DNA of 35,101 nt from an uncultured Pseudomonadota bacterium (GCA_937123825.1 CAKZKQ010000030.1:1-35101), one strand, 5' to 3'. Numbered from the stretch's first letter, positions 16,326 through 23,430 are shown. Numbers and translations are program-made. The notes: generated from the letters alone by a model not told the origin.

Positions 16326-16892
16326 GGCAGAAACACTTTGTTCTGCCCGGGGTTTTGTGGGCGCATTGGGCTCGGTCTACGATTTAGAAAGCTTTCGCGT
16401 GCTTGGCCAAGGCGAGCCCGTGTTCATCGGGGTGAGGGGTTTGGCCTGGGCTTTGCTGGAGTGGGTGGGCAGGCAAGCAGTCAGCGGTGGCCCAGGTCCT
16501 TGTCGGCCCGGTCCATCCCGCGCATCGGCGTTGTCCAACTCTTCGTGGGTTCGAATCCCACCGGCTGCCTCTAAAGCAGCCGTGGCCGAGTGGTTGAAGG
16601 CATCTGACTCGATATCAGATAAGAATTACAAATCGACCCGTAAAGTCGACACAATTGACACGGCGGCGGCCCGATCCGCCTCTGAGCAGCGCCCTGCAAC
16701 GTCCTTCGAGCCTTTTGGATCGATGGCCAGCGCGTGTGTTGCCAGCGTGCATGGACAAAGACTTGTGGTGAGATCATCGCGGCCCGGCTGCGAAGTGTCT
16801 TGTCCGTGGACCTGATCGGGCGCTGTGGTTTGGCGCCCAAAAGGCCCGCGGCCGACCGATCCTGCCCCGTCTGCGCCGGCACGAAGGATCGG
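16326..16892 (+). ncRNA. Candidate structured RNA flanking the permuted tRNA
   Basis: This protein-free region has an unusual density of perfect complementary arms on both sides of the tRNA halves. Upstream: 16326-16332 with 16341-16347 (GGCAGAA), 16368-16374 with 16413-16419 (GGGCTCG), 16445-16451 with 16490-16496 (CCTGGGC). Downstream: 16633-16637 with 16645-16649, 16662-16666 with 16676-16680, 16753-16762 with 16797-16805 (one bulge), 16818-16823 with 16833-16838 (GGGCGC), 16856-16862 with 16886-16892 (CCGATCC). I could not recognise group I, group II, RNase P or tmRNA cores. GC-rich DNA gives helices by chance, so the boundaries and even the existence of one RNA are inference. Confidence 0.35.
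16540..16624 (+). tRNA. Circularly permuted tRNA-Ser-like gene (anticodon CGA)
   Basis: The 3' half comes first: variable-arm strand TCTT (16540-16543), C48 (16544), T-arm GTGGG-TTCGAAT-CCCAC (16545-16561), acceptor 3' strand CGGCTGC (16562-16568). After a 7-nt spacer (16569-16575) comes the 5' half: acceptor 5' strand GCAGCCG (16576-16582), TG, D-arm GCC...GGC with GAGTGGTTGAA (16585-16601), anticodon arm TCTGA-CTCGATA-TCAGA (16603-16619, anticodon CGA at 16610-16612), T44, and variable-arm strand AAGA (16621-16624). Acceptor, anticodon and T stems pair perfectly and the variable arm closes only if the two halves are joined. D-arm and long variable arm are those of type II serine tRNAs. Oddities: base 73 would be C and base 37 is T. 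Whether it is active, spliced or used as two pieces cannot be seen. Confidence 0.72.
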
Positions 16893-17211
16893 CTCGCCGT
16901 TGTGTGTTTTCTTGGTTTAAAGGGTTATTTGTGCCGGATTGTGTCGCTGACTCCAATATCGAATCAAGGGTGGGGACAATAGGCCTCTTTTGAACAGTGT
17001 TCATGAATTGGCGGCGATGAAAAAAATTATGGATGGGGACTTTTGACCCAAGTCCGTCAAGGCGGGCCCTGAGGTTGTGGCATTGAGGCCACACCGTGGT
17101 GGACGGCCTTAAAAGGATTTTTTGTGCTTTGCGTTCATGCCGATGAGGGTTTAGATTGCCAATGAACCTGAGGATTGGATGCACTCCCCACCCCCCCAAG
17201 AGTCCAAACCA
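16893..17211. other. Leader region of the zinc-peptidase lipoprotein gene
   Basis: About 320 bp without a coding frame. It holds a palindrome (16991-17003), a perfect 6-bp hairpin GGACTT/AAGTCC (17037-17042 with 17050-17055), a larger foldable segment (AAGGC near 17060 with GCCTT near 17118; GTGGC/GCCAC around 17076-17091), and CCTTAAAAGG followed by six T (about 17110-17127), which resembles an attenuator or terminator. Confidence 0.4.
16991..17003. promoter_or_regulatory. 13-bp palindrome, possible operator
   Basis: TGAACA-G-TGTTCA is a perfect 6+1+6 inverted repeat about 210 bp before the lipoprotein start, in an AT-richer patch. It has the size of a dimeric repressor half-site pair. No cognate regulator is in the window. 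Confidence 0.3.
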
Positions 17212-18960
17212 ATGAATCGAACCCTGTTGCTTGCTTTGATGGTTGCGTTGACGCTGGGTTTTGCCGCTTGTGTGGCTGACCAGGGCACTGTTGAAGACAT
17301 CGATTCGCACCACGGTCACGATCACGACCACGATTACTTTGATCCGGACACCTTTACGGAAGACGAGCCGCCCGAAGGCGAAGAGGCCAAGGCCGTCAGC
17401 TGCTCGGGCCGGTGGATCATGCCCGAGGAGACCGCGCGCATCAGCCGCTCTCAGAACGTCTCCTACCAGAGCGCCGGTCGGCGCTGCTCGGGGGGAGCCA
17501 CCCGCGGCGCGCAAGACCTGGGAGACTACATCCGCAGCAACTTTGGCAGCTTGATGAACCTGGGCGTCTCCGGCCGTGGGATCCAGATGTACAACTGCCG
17601 CAGCGTCCGAGGCGGCCGCAGCCTCTCGCTGCACTCCGTGGGCCGCGCGGTGGACATCTTCATCCCCACCAGCCGCGGCAACGCCATCAACGAACGGGGC
17701 GACGTCATCGCCAACTGGCTGGTCGAAAACGCCGAGTACATCGGCGTGCAGATGATCATCTGGGACCGCACCATCTGGACCGCCAACCGCTCCCCCCAGG
17801 CCCGCTGCTACACCGGCAGCAGCCCCCACAGAGATCACATCCACGTCGAGTTGACCAACGCCGCCGCCAGCCGCCAAACCCGCTTCTTCCGCGACCTGGC
17901 CAGCGGCAACGTCATCGCCCCCGACGCCTCCATCAGCGACGCCTTTGTCGGCAGCGCCTGTGAGAGCGACGACGACTGCGACTTCTCCAACGACGGCCAG
18001 TCAGGCCGCTGCTTCAAAGGCCACAACCCCGGCGACGGCGTCGGCTTCTGCAGCCTGACCTGCGAAGGCTTCTGCCCCGACCGCGGCGGCTTCCCCAGCA
18101 CCTTCTGTGTCCACGGCGGCGACATCGGCGGCACCAACGGTGTCGGCCAATGCCTCTCCAGAGCGGTCTCCGCCAATGGCCTGTGCTCCCGCACCCCCAA
18201 CCTCGTGCGCACCAACATGCCGCGCCACATCGGCTCCTCAAGCGCCTCTCGCTCCACGGCCGACGTCTGTGCCCCCGCACAGATGGAACCCGAGCCCGAA
18301 CCGGAGCCGGAACCTGAACCGGAGCCTGAGCCTGAGCCCGAACCGGAGCCCGAACCGGAACCGGAGCCCGCGCCCGACGCCTTCGTCGGCAGCGCCTGTG
18401 AGAGCGACAGCGACTGCAACTTCTCCAACAACGGCCAGTCTGCCCGCTGCTTCAAAGGCCACGACCCCAGCGACGGCGTCGGCTTCTGCAGCCTGACCTG
18501 CGAAGGCTTCTGCCCCGACCGCAGCGGCTTCCCCAGCACCTTCTGCATCGACGGCGGCGAGATCGGCGGCACCGACAACGTCGGCCAATGCGTCTCCAAG
18601 GCCGTCACCTCCAACGGTCAGTGCGCCGACACCCCCAACCTCGAGCGTGCCAGCATGTCGCGCCACGTCGGCTCCTCAAACGCCTCTCGCTCCACGGCCA
18701 ACGTCTGCGTCCCCGACCTGCCCGAACCCGAGCCTCAACCCGGAGGCAACAACGTCTGCACCGACCGCAGCCTCCCGCTGAGCTCCAACGGCGAAAGCTG
18801 CCAGGGCTTCGCCAACAACCACTGGCGCTGCGCCTGCAACGGCGGCCTCGAAGTCTCCATGTCCCAGGTCTGCCGCAACGGCCGCTGGGTCAACTACGAA
18901 CTCAACCCCCGCGACTGCTCCCGCTGCGACGGCCGATACACCAGTGGTTGTGAGCGCTGA
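17212..18960 (+). CDS. Lipoprotein with M15/LAS-type zinc peptidase domain and duplicated Cys-rich domain
   Basis: 582 residues. A lipoprotein signal ends at Cys20 (FAAC). A His/Asp-rich stretch (33-41) may bind metal. Residues about 63-230 match D-Ala-D-Ala carboxypeptidase-like (M15/LAS) folds: HSVGRAVD gives His141 and Asp148, and HRDHIH gives the third zinc ligand (His211 or His209), so it may cut peptidoglycan peptides or another cell-wall substrate. Two 113-residue copies of a domain with conserved cysteines follow (243-355 and 389-501), joined by a run of about 13 Glu-Pro pairs, then a Cys-rich tail (about 515-582). ATG 17212 is preferred for its signal peptide; ATG 17179, with GAGG nearby, would add 11 residues. 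Cell-surface location is expected. Confidence 0.85.
   Translation: MNRTLLLALMVALTLGFAACVADQGTVEDIDSHHGHDHDHDYFDPDTFTEDEPPEGEEAKAVSCSGRWIMPEETARISRSQNVSYQSAGRRCSGGATRGAQDLGDYIRSNFGSLMNLGVSGRGIQMYNCRSVRGGRSLSLHSVGRAVDIFIPTSRGNAINERGDVIANWLVENAEYIGVQMIIWDRTIWTANRSPQARCYTGSSPHRDHIHVELTNAAASRQTRFFRDLASGNVIAPDASISDAFVGSACESDDDCDFSNDGQSGRCFKGHNPGDGVGFCSLTCEGFCPDRGGFPSTFCVHGGDIGGTNGVGQCLSRAVSANGLCSRTPNLVRTNMPRHIGSSSASRSTADVCAPAQMEPEPEPEPEPEPEPEPEPEPEPEPEPEPAPDAFVGSACESDSDCNFSNNGQSARCFKGHDPSDGVGFCSLTCEGFCPDRSGFPSTFCIDGGEIGGTDNVGQCVSKAVTSNGQCADTPNLERASMSRHVGSSNASRSTANVCVPDLPEPEPQPGGNNVCTDRSLPLSSNGESCQGFANNHWRCACNGGLEVSMSQVCRNGRWVNYELNPRDCSRCDGRYTSGCER
17938..18276 (+). repeat. Cys-rich domain repeat, copy 1
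   Basis: 339 bp encoding DAFVGSACESD...VCAP. It matches copy 2 (18376-18714) without insertions or deletions and with high identity at DNA level, so the duplication is recent or kept alike by gene conversion. Confidence 0.9.
18376..18714 (+). repeat. Cys-rich domain repeat, copy 2
   Basis: 339 bp in the same frame as copy 1. Between the copies (about 18286-18375) is a GAR-CCN hexamer tract encoding Glu-Pro repeats, which could change length by slippage. Confidence 0.9.
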
Positions 18961-18983
18961 GGCGCTCCCAACCGGTTCGGTTG
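18952..18983 (+). terminator. Two hairpins at the end of the peptidase gene
   Basis: GAGCGC (18952-18957) pairs with GCGCTC (18962-18967) with the TGA stop in its loop. CAACCG (18969-18974) pairs with CGGTTG (18978-18983) right after. There is no T run, so rho-independent action is doubtful; they begin the long inverted repeat region. Confidence 0.4.
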
Positions 18984-20052
18984 CCGCGCTTCGCTTGGCT
19001 GCCCTTTTGGTTCGCCCCCTCTTGGGGGCTTTTGGTTCGGTCGCGGCGCTTCGCTTGCTTCCTTGTGGTTCGGTCGCTTTCGCTCCCTTGTAGCATTTGT
19101 GATGGGTGGGTTATTGGCTTCGCCGGTACGAGTTGGGCATGTCGCCGAAAGTGGTTCATTTTTGGTGGTCGGGTCGTGAGGCTGGTGGAGGGTTGTGGGG
19201 CTTTCCAAGGGGTTTGTGGTCGGCGGTGGCAGTTTGGGGAGCTTTCCAAGGGGCCGTAGGGCTGGTTTTGGTTGCTCTGCCCAGACGTGTATGCCTGGCT
19301 TGAATCGCGGACAGGATTCCTGATATCCCCCCTCAAACGCGCAGACCCGCTTGATTTGGGAGGCAGGGTAGACGGCGAAGCTCGCCTGTTCTGCTGGTCT
19401 TTTTTGGGGCAGGACAGGCGGCAATCGCTCGCCTGCCCTGCTGGCCGTTTTTGAGGAACTGCGGAGATGACCACCACTGAATGCCAGCGGGCTACCGCAG
19501 CCTGCATTCGCCCCCAATCGAGCCACGATTGAGGTGGGTCTCCAAACTCGCAAGGCCACTTGGCAAGGCGAGCTGACGCCGCCTGCCTTCGCCCCCACAC
19601 GTCCTCAACGATGTTGGCCCTTAAATTTCGCCTCCACACGCCCTCAACGATGTTGGCCCTTAAATTCGAGAGGCCGCTCAGGCAGGCGAGCTATCGCCGC
19701 CCACCTTCGCCCCCAAACCCCCAAGCCTCCACTACCCGTCACAATCTCCCAAAAGAGCCGCTACCCCCATTGGAAAACCCTCCAATCCCCCACCACCGAC
19801 CACAAAACCCCTTGGAAAGCCCCACAACCCTCCACCACCGCTCATCCGACCTCCAAAAGTGAAAGCACTTTCGACGAGATGACGACACCGACCGGCGAAG
19901 CGAAGCACGATCCACACATCGCAATCGCCATAAGTGAGCGCAGCGAACGAACCAAAAGGAAGCGAGCAAAGCGAGCGACCGAACCACCAGGGAGCGAAGC
20001 GACCGCACCGAAAGCGCAGCGCCAGCAAGCGAACCGATCGAGTGACGGGGCG
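18961..20052. repeat. Giant imperfect inverted repeat between convergent genes
   Basis: The left arm (about 18961-19440) is repeated in reverse complement, with drift, in the right arm (about 19556-20052). The best core is 33 nt identical: 19183-19215 against the complement of 19805-19837. Further matches include CTTCGCCGGT near 19111, the GGTTCGGTCGC / GCTTCGCT words near both outer ends, and four copies of a GGCAGG..CGGC..CTCGCCTG palindrome-like unit (about 19361-19397 and 19407-19443; inverted at about 19563-19590 and 19678-19705). No coding frame is credible here. It fills the whole gap between the peptidase gene and the NADH dehydrogenase gene. Confidence 0.75.
19589..19666 (+). repeat. 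39-bp tandem duplication
   Basis: Units 19589-19627 and 19628-19666 differ at two positions; the shared 25-nt part begins CCTCAACGATG and ends TTAAATT. It lies near the centre of the giant inverted repeat. Confidence 0.9.
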
Positions 20053-20062
20053 TCACTCGATC
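20036..20062. terminator. Hairpin spanning the NADH dehydrogenase stop codon
   Basis: GATCGAGTGAC (20036-20046) pairs perfectly over 11 bp with 20052-20062 around a GGGGC loop. The minus-strand stop codon (20053-20055) lies in the stem. There is no T tract, so it may be a stabilising 3' end or part of the repeat. Confidence 0.5.
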
Positions 20063-21291
20063 CACGCTCGGGTCCATTCTTGGCCTTGGATGGCGTTTTC
20101 GAGCCAGTCGGCGCAGATGGCGAGCTTTTTGGTGAGGGTGGGGGCTTGGCTCATGTGGATGAGGTTGACAAGGGCCCAGGCGGCGGTGCCGGTCAGGAGG
20201 CGTTGTTGGGGCAGTTCGATGAGGGCTTGTTGGTGGCCGAGGCGGACCATGTGGCCCAGGGGTGTGTGTTCGAAGGGTTGGAGGGAGGCGCCGACCATGT
20301 CGAGCAGGGCGTTGTCGGCGGCGATGTCGCCTTGTCGGGCGGCGGTGGAGGCCAGCCGGGGCCACGCGGGGCCGGTTTGGCGAGTGGCCAGGTCGCCGAC
20401 GGCGAAGACGCCTTCGGTGTCGGGGACCTCGAGTGTGTCGTTGACCAGGAGACGGCCGTCGTCTGAGAGGGGCAGGCCGCTTTGCTGGAGCCATTGGGGG
20501 GCTTGGCGGCCGGCGGCCCACAGCAGGTGTTTGGAGGCGATGCGGGCGCCGCTGTCGAGGATGACGTCCTGGCCGTCGAAGCCTGCGACGCCGTCGTTAA
20601 GGCGCACTTCGATGTCGGCCATTTCCAGGCAGGCGCGGGCGTGGCTGCTGGTCTCGTGGGACCAGGACGGCAGGACCGCGTCGCGGCGGTCGACCAGGAT
20701 GACGCGGAAGCGCTTGCGGATCGCTTCGGAGGCGCGCGGCAGCAAGGCGCGCCGGACGCTGGCGTTGAGCTCGGCGGCCAACTCGACCCCGGCGGGGCCT
20801 GCGCCTGCGACCACGAAGGTCAGTTGGCGTTTGTGGGCTTCGGGGTCGCCGCCTGGGGCGCTGAAGGCTTCCAGGACGCGTCGGCTGATGTGTTCGGCCT
20901 GGGTCCAGGCCAGGAAGCCGTCTGTGGTGTCGTTTTGCGCAAACGGGCCCATGTCGAGCGGGGTGCCGGTGGCCAGGATGAGTTCATCAAAGTCCACGGG
21001 GTCGTGGTTCTGAACAAAGACCTGGCCTTTGCTGGCGTCGAGGCCTTCGGCGCGGTCTTTGAGGATGGTGAACTTGGCGTCATCGTCGACGAGCGCGCCA
21101 AGGCGCAGCATCGCCGAGCGGGCCGAGAGGTTGCCAGCGGCCACGTCGGGCAACATGGGCTTGTAGACGAAGTGCTCGTGGGGGCTGATGAACGTCACGT
21201 GGACGTTGGGGCGTCGCACCAGCGCGTCTTGGAAATGTCGCAGCGCTTCGACGCCTGCCAGGCCGCCACCAACCACACAGATTCTCTTCAT
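20053..21291 (-). CDS. ndh: Type II NADH dehydrogenase (NDH-2), FAD-dependent
   Basis: 412 residues from ATG 21291, preceded by AGGAAGAGG. It has the FAD-binding GxGxxG motif near the start (VVGGGLAGVEAL), 'ILATGT', the second Rossmann motif for NADH (VVAGAGPAGVELAAEL) and 'GVFAVGDLA', the order found in NDH-2 and sulfide-quinone reductase relatives. The C-terminal region (GHMVRLGHQQALIEL...) is amphipathic, as in NDH-2 proteins that sit on the inner face of the cytoplasmic membrane and pass electrons from NADH to quinone without pumping protons. No conserved cysteine pair typical of sulfide-quinone reductase is apparent, which favours NDH-2. It is a single gene, converging on the peptidase gene across the giant inverted repeat. 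Confidence 0.85.
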   Translation of the reverse strand: MKRICVVGGGLAGVEALRHFQDALVRRPNVHVTFISPHEHFVYKPMLPDVAAGNLSARSAMLRLGALVDDDAKFTILKDRAEGLDASKGQVFVQNHDPVDFDELILATGTPLDMGPFAQNDTTDGFLAWTQAEHISRRVLEAFSAPGGDPEAHKRQLTFVVAGAGPAGVELAAELNASVRRALLPRASEAIRKRFRVILVDRRDAVLPSWSHETSSHARACLEMADIEVRLNDGVAGFDGQDVILDSGARIASKHLLWAAGRQAPQWLQQSGLPLSDDGRLLVNDTLEVPDTEGVFAVGDLATRQTGPAWPRLASTAARQGDIAADNALLDMVGASLQPFEHTPLGHMVRLGHQQALIELPQQRLLTGTAAWALVNLIHMSQAPTLTKKLAICADWLENAIQGQEWTRAWIE

Positions 21292-21508
21292 CGGCCTCTT
21301 CCTGCTCTTTTGCGGCGCGCGATGGTGCGCGCCCTGGGATCTTGCAAGGTCGGTAACACGGCTGCGCGTGTGCTCGCAAGCCGTTCGAGTCCAGCAAAAT
21401 TGCCCTGGACACTTGATCAATGCCCCTTGGAGACAGAAAATTTGAATCCACCCACCCCGTGACACGTTCTAAAAGGAGAGTTCCGGGGTTTAATGCAGGA
21501 GCCACACG

Positions 21509-22198
21509 ATGTTTCTTGGCAACACCGACGCAGACAAAGACAAGCCCGCCCTGCTTCGCGCTGTGGAGATGCTCGTCGCTGGTCCTCAAGACATCCGCAA
21601 GGTTGTCGATGAGTGTACCGAGAAGATGGAGCGCAAGCACGGCAAGGAAGGGCTCAACAAAGACGACATGCAGGTCAAGATCGCCGACGCCATCATCGAG
21701 CGCTACGCCCGCACGTGCGGACGCGTGGGTTCTTTGACGGCGTTGGCCGGCGCGGTGCCTGGTTTGAGCACTGTGGTGTCGCTCATTGGGGCGGCGGCGG
21801 CGGATCTGGCGGTCACCATGAAGTACCAGATCGAAATGACCATGGCGCTGGGGCACCTCTTTGGGCGCGACATCTCTGATGAGGAGGAGCAGCGCCTGTG
21901 TTACGCCGTGGCGGGCCTGGGCGTGGCCACGCAGGCGGGGCTGCTGTCGTTTGAGCGCTTTACGGTCAAGAGCATCCAGGAGGCCGCACGGCGCCTGCTC
22001 AAGACCCGCGCCCGCAAGTGGCTCATTGACCTCTTCAAGAAGCTGGGCCTGCGCCTGACCCGTCGGGGCATCATGAAGGCCATTCCGCTGGGCGTCGGCG
22101 TGGTCTTCAGCTACACCAGCAACCGCAAGCTGACGCGCTACATTGGCCGCCGCGCCAGGGATTATTACCTGCAGACTGCGCCGCCGCGTCAATCTTGA
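21509..22198 (+). CDS. EcsC-like / DUF697-type membrane-associated protein
   Basis: 229 residues; CAGGAG lies about 8 nt before the ATG. The centre (about 70-125) has glycine-rich hydrophobic helices ('VGSLTALAGAVPGLSTVVSLIGAAAADLAVTMKYQ') followed by 'MTMALGHLFGRDI', the pattern of EcsC-type proteins, which associate with membranes through amphipathic helices. A second hydrophobic stretch lies near 190-205. The biochemical role of the family is not established. A small exported protein gene follows 64 bp downstream on the same strand, so the two are probably co-transcribed. Confidence 0.65.
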   Translation: MFLGNTDADKDKPALLRAVEMLVAGPQDIRKVVDECTEKMERKHGKEGLNKDDMQVKIADAIIERYARTCGRVGSLTALAGAVPGLSTVVSLIGAAAADLAVTMKYQIEMTMALGHLFGRDISDEEEQRLCYAVAGLGVATQAGLLSFERFTVKSIQEAARRLLKTRARKWLIDLFKKLGLRLTRRGIMKAIPLGVGVVFSYTSNRKLTRYIGRRARDYYLQTAPPRQS

Positions 22199-22262
22199 GC
22201 AGCCCTGGGCACATGGCCTGGCGCTGACCACTGGACCGGATTTGATATTGTTGGAGCACACC

Positions 22263-22703
22263 ATGACGCGCACTCGCCATGACCGCTTATTGACGCTGGC
22301 CTTCTTAGTTGCCTTTGTCGCCGTTGAACTCAGCGCCGCCGCCGCCTTTGCGCGGCCAAGGCGCGATCGTGACGGGACGCGCCTGCAAGCCAAGCGCGCC
22401 AACCTGGATAAAGCCCAGAAAGACTCGCTCTCGGGCGAGGGGGACGTGCATGATTGGCGCTTTCTGGAGGTGGACAGCGCGGGGACGCTCAACGTGTCTG
22501 TGGACTTCAAGCCTTTGGGCTCGGCTCTGACCCTCCAAGTCACCAACGCCAAAGGCGACGTGGTCGCCGAGGTCTCCAAAGGCGAAGGCAAGCGCGCGCT
22601 GAGCGTGCAGACCACCCCGGGCATTTACTACGTCCACGTGGGTTTGACCGACGACGACAAAGCCAACAAAGCTGACTATACCATCACCATGAGCATCAAA
22701 TAG
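22263..22703 (+). CDS. Small secreted protein, PPC-like beta-sandwich
   Basis: 146 residues from ATG 22263 (GGAG about 8 nt upstream). A signal peptide spans about 1-31 with cleavage near AFA. The mature part has strands 'DVHDWRFLEVDSAGTLNVSVDF', 'LTLQVTNAKGDVV' and 'GIYYVHVGLTDDDKANKADYTITMSI', the layout of bacterial pre-peptidase C-terminal (PPC) domains, which usually occur as accessory domains of secreted enzymes. Here it stands alone. It is probably in one transcript with the EcsC-like gene. Confidence 0.65.
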   Translation: MTRTRHDRLLTLAFLVAFVAVELSAAAAFARPRRDRDGTRLQAKRANLDKAQKDSLSGEGDVHDWRFLEVDSAGTLNVSVDFKPLGSALTLQVTNAKGDVVAEVSKGEGKRALSVQTTPGIYYVHVGLTDDDKANKADYTITMSIK

Positions 22704-22811
22704 TTTGGGGCGTCCCTGATGGACTCAGGAGCCACAGAACTCGCTTGCAATAGCGCTGCTATGGCTGCGCTCGTCCTGAGGCCCCTGAGCCTCATCATTG
22801 CTCGCCCCAAA
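22704..22811 (+). terminator. Long imperfect hairpin right after the stop codon
   Basis: TTTGGGGCG (22704-22712), beginning directly after the TAG stop, pairs with CGCCCCAAA (22803-22811). Inside, TGATG and TCAGG pair with CATCA and CCTGA across small internal loops, giving a rod about 108 nt long. A pyrimidine-rich stretch follows. It could be a terminator, a stabilising 3' structure or a small palindromic element. Confidence 0.55.
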
Positions 22812-22888
22812 CCCGTGGCTTCTTCTCTCTTTTCTTTTGAATTGGTTGGGTTTTGCGTGGGGCCTTTGGTGGTTCAGTCTCGGTGATT

Positions 22889-23420
22889 CAACAACGTCAC
22901 CTGCGGGAAAAATTACGTTCCATTTTGCGAAGCTGCCTGCTGGAATCGACCGCCACCCGTTCAACAAAGCCGCCTGTGTGAATCGAGCGCGTTCTCCCAA
23001 CAAAGCCACCTCCTTGAATCGACTGCATTCCCCAACAAAGTCGACAAGCGAACAAGGGGCTTGGGGTCGCGACAGCGACCCTCCGGTCCTGGGGCCTTGC
23101 GCCCCAGGCCGTTGACCCCTTAGTGAGCGCTACAATCGCCTGACCCGAACTGCCTGGGTCACCCAACAAAGCCCACTGCTTGATTCAAGCACGCTCACCC
23201 AACAAAGCCACCTGTCCCAAATCAAGCGCCAGCCTCGCAACAACGTCACCTGCGGGAAAAATTACGTTCATTTCTGCGAAGCCTCCTGCTTGATTCAAGC
23301 ACGCTCACCCAACAAAGCCGCCCGTCCCAAATCAAGCGTCACCCCAACAACAACGGCACCTGCGGGATCAATTACGTTCTCCCAGCAAAGCCACCTGTCC
23401 CAAATCAACTGTCGCCTCTC
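22889..23420. repeat. Degenerate tandem repeat array, period about 36 bp
   Basis: About ten units of the type CAACAAAGCCACCTG...AATCAAGCGC.., each 35-39 bp and partly different. Two identical longer words recur: 32 nt at 22889-22920 and 23238-23269 (CAACAACGTCACCTG...), and 34 nt at 23176-23209 and 23286-23319 (with the palindrome CTTGATTCAAG). A stretch at about 23050-23155 is not clearly repetitive. There are no unique spacers, so it is not a CRISPR. It fills the gap between two convergent genes. Confidence 0.75.
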
Positions 23421-23430
23421 GAGCGAGCGT

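Noticed and set aside
16540..16624. Two-piece (permuted) tmRNA
   Set aside because: It has a full D-arm and anticodon arm and serine-type features, lacks the alanine-type G-U acceptor pair, and no tag reading frame is seen.
16540..16624. Attachment-site remnants of an integrated element
   Set aside because: Half order and 7-nt spacing do not fit attL/attR, and no integrase gene is in the window.
16357..16815. Plus-strand open frame across the permuted tRNA
   Set aside because: It runs through a perfect T-arm, D-arm and anticodon arm and has no ribosome site or protein-like composition.
16326..16892. Group I or group II intron, or RNase P RNA, around the tRNA halves
   Set aside because: No P7 R/S pair of group I type, no group II 5' GUGYG or domain V, and no RNase P core motifs were recognised; 16753-16805 is only a simple stem.
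18961..20052. Protein genes inside the giant inverted repeat
   Set aside because: Several frames are open, but they are repetitive Arg/Pro/Ser-rich translations without ribosome sites.
22889..23420. CRISPR array
   Set aside because: Units vary, have no unique spacers between identical repeats, and no cas gene is near.
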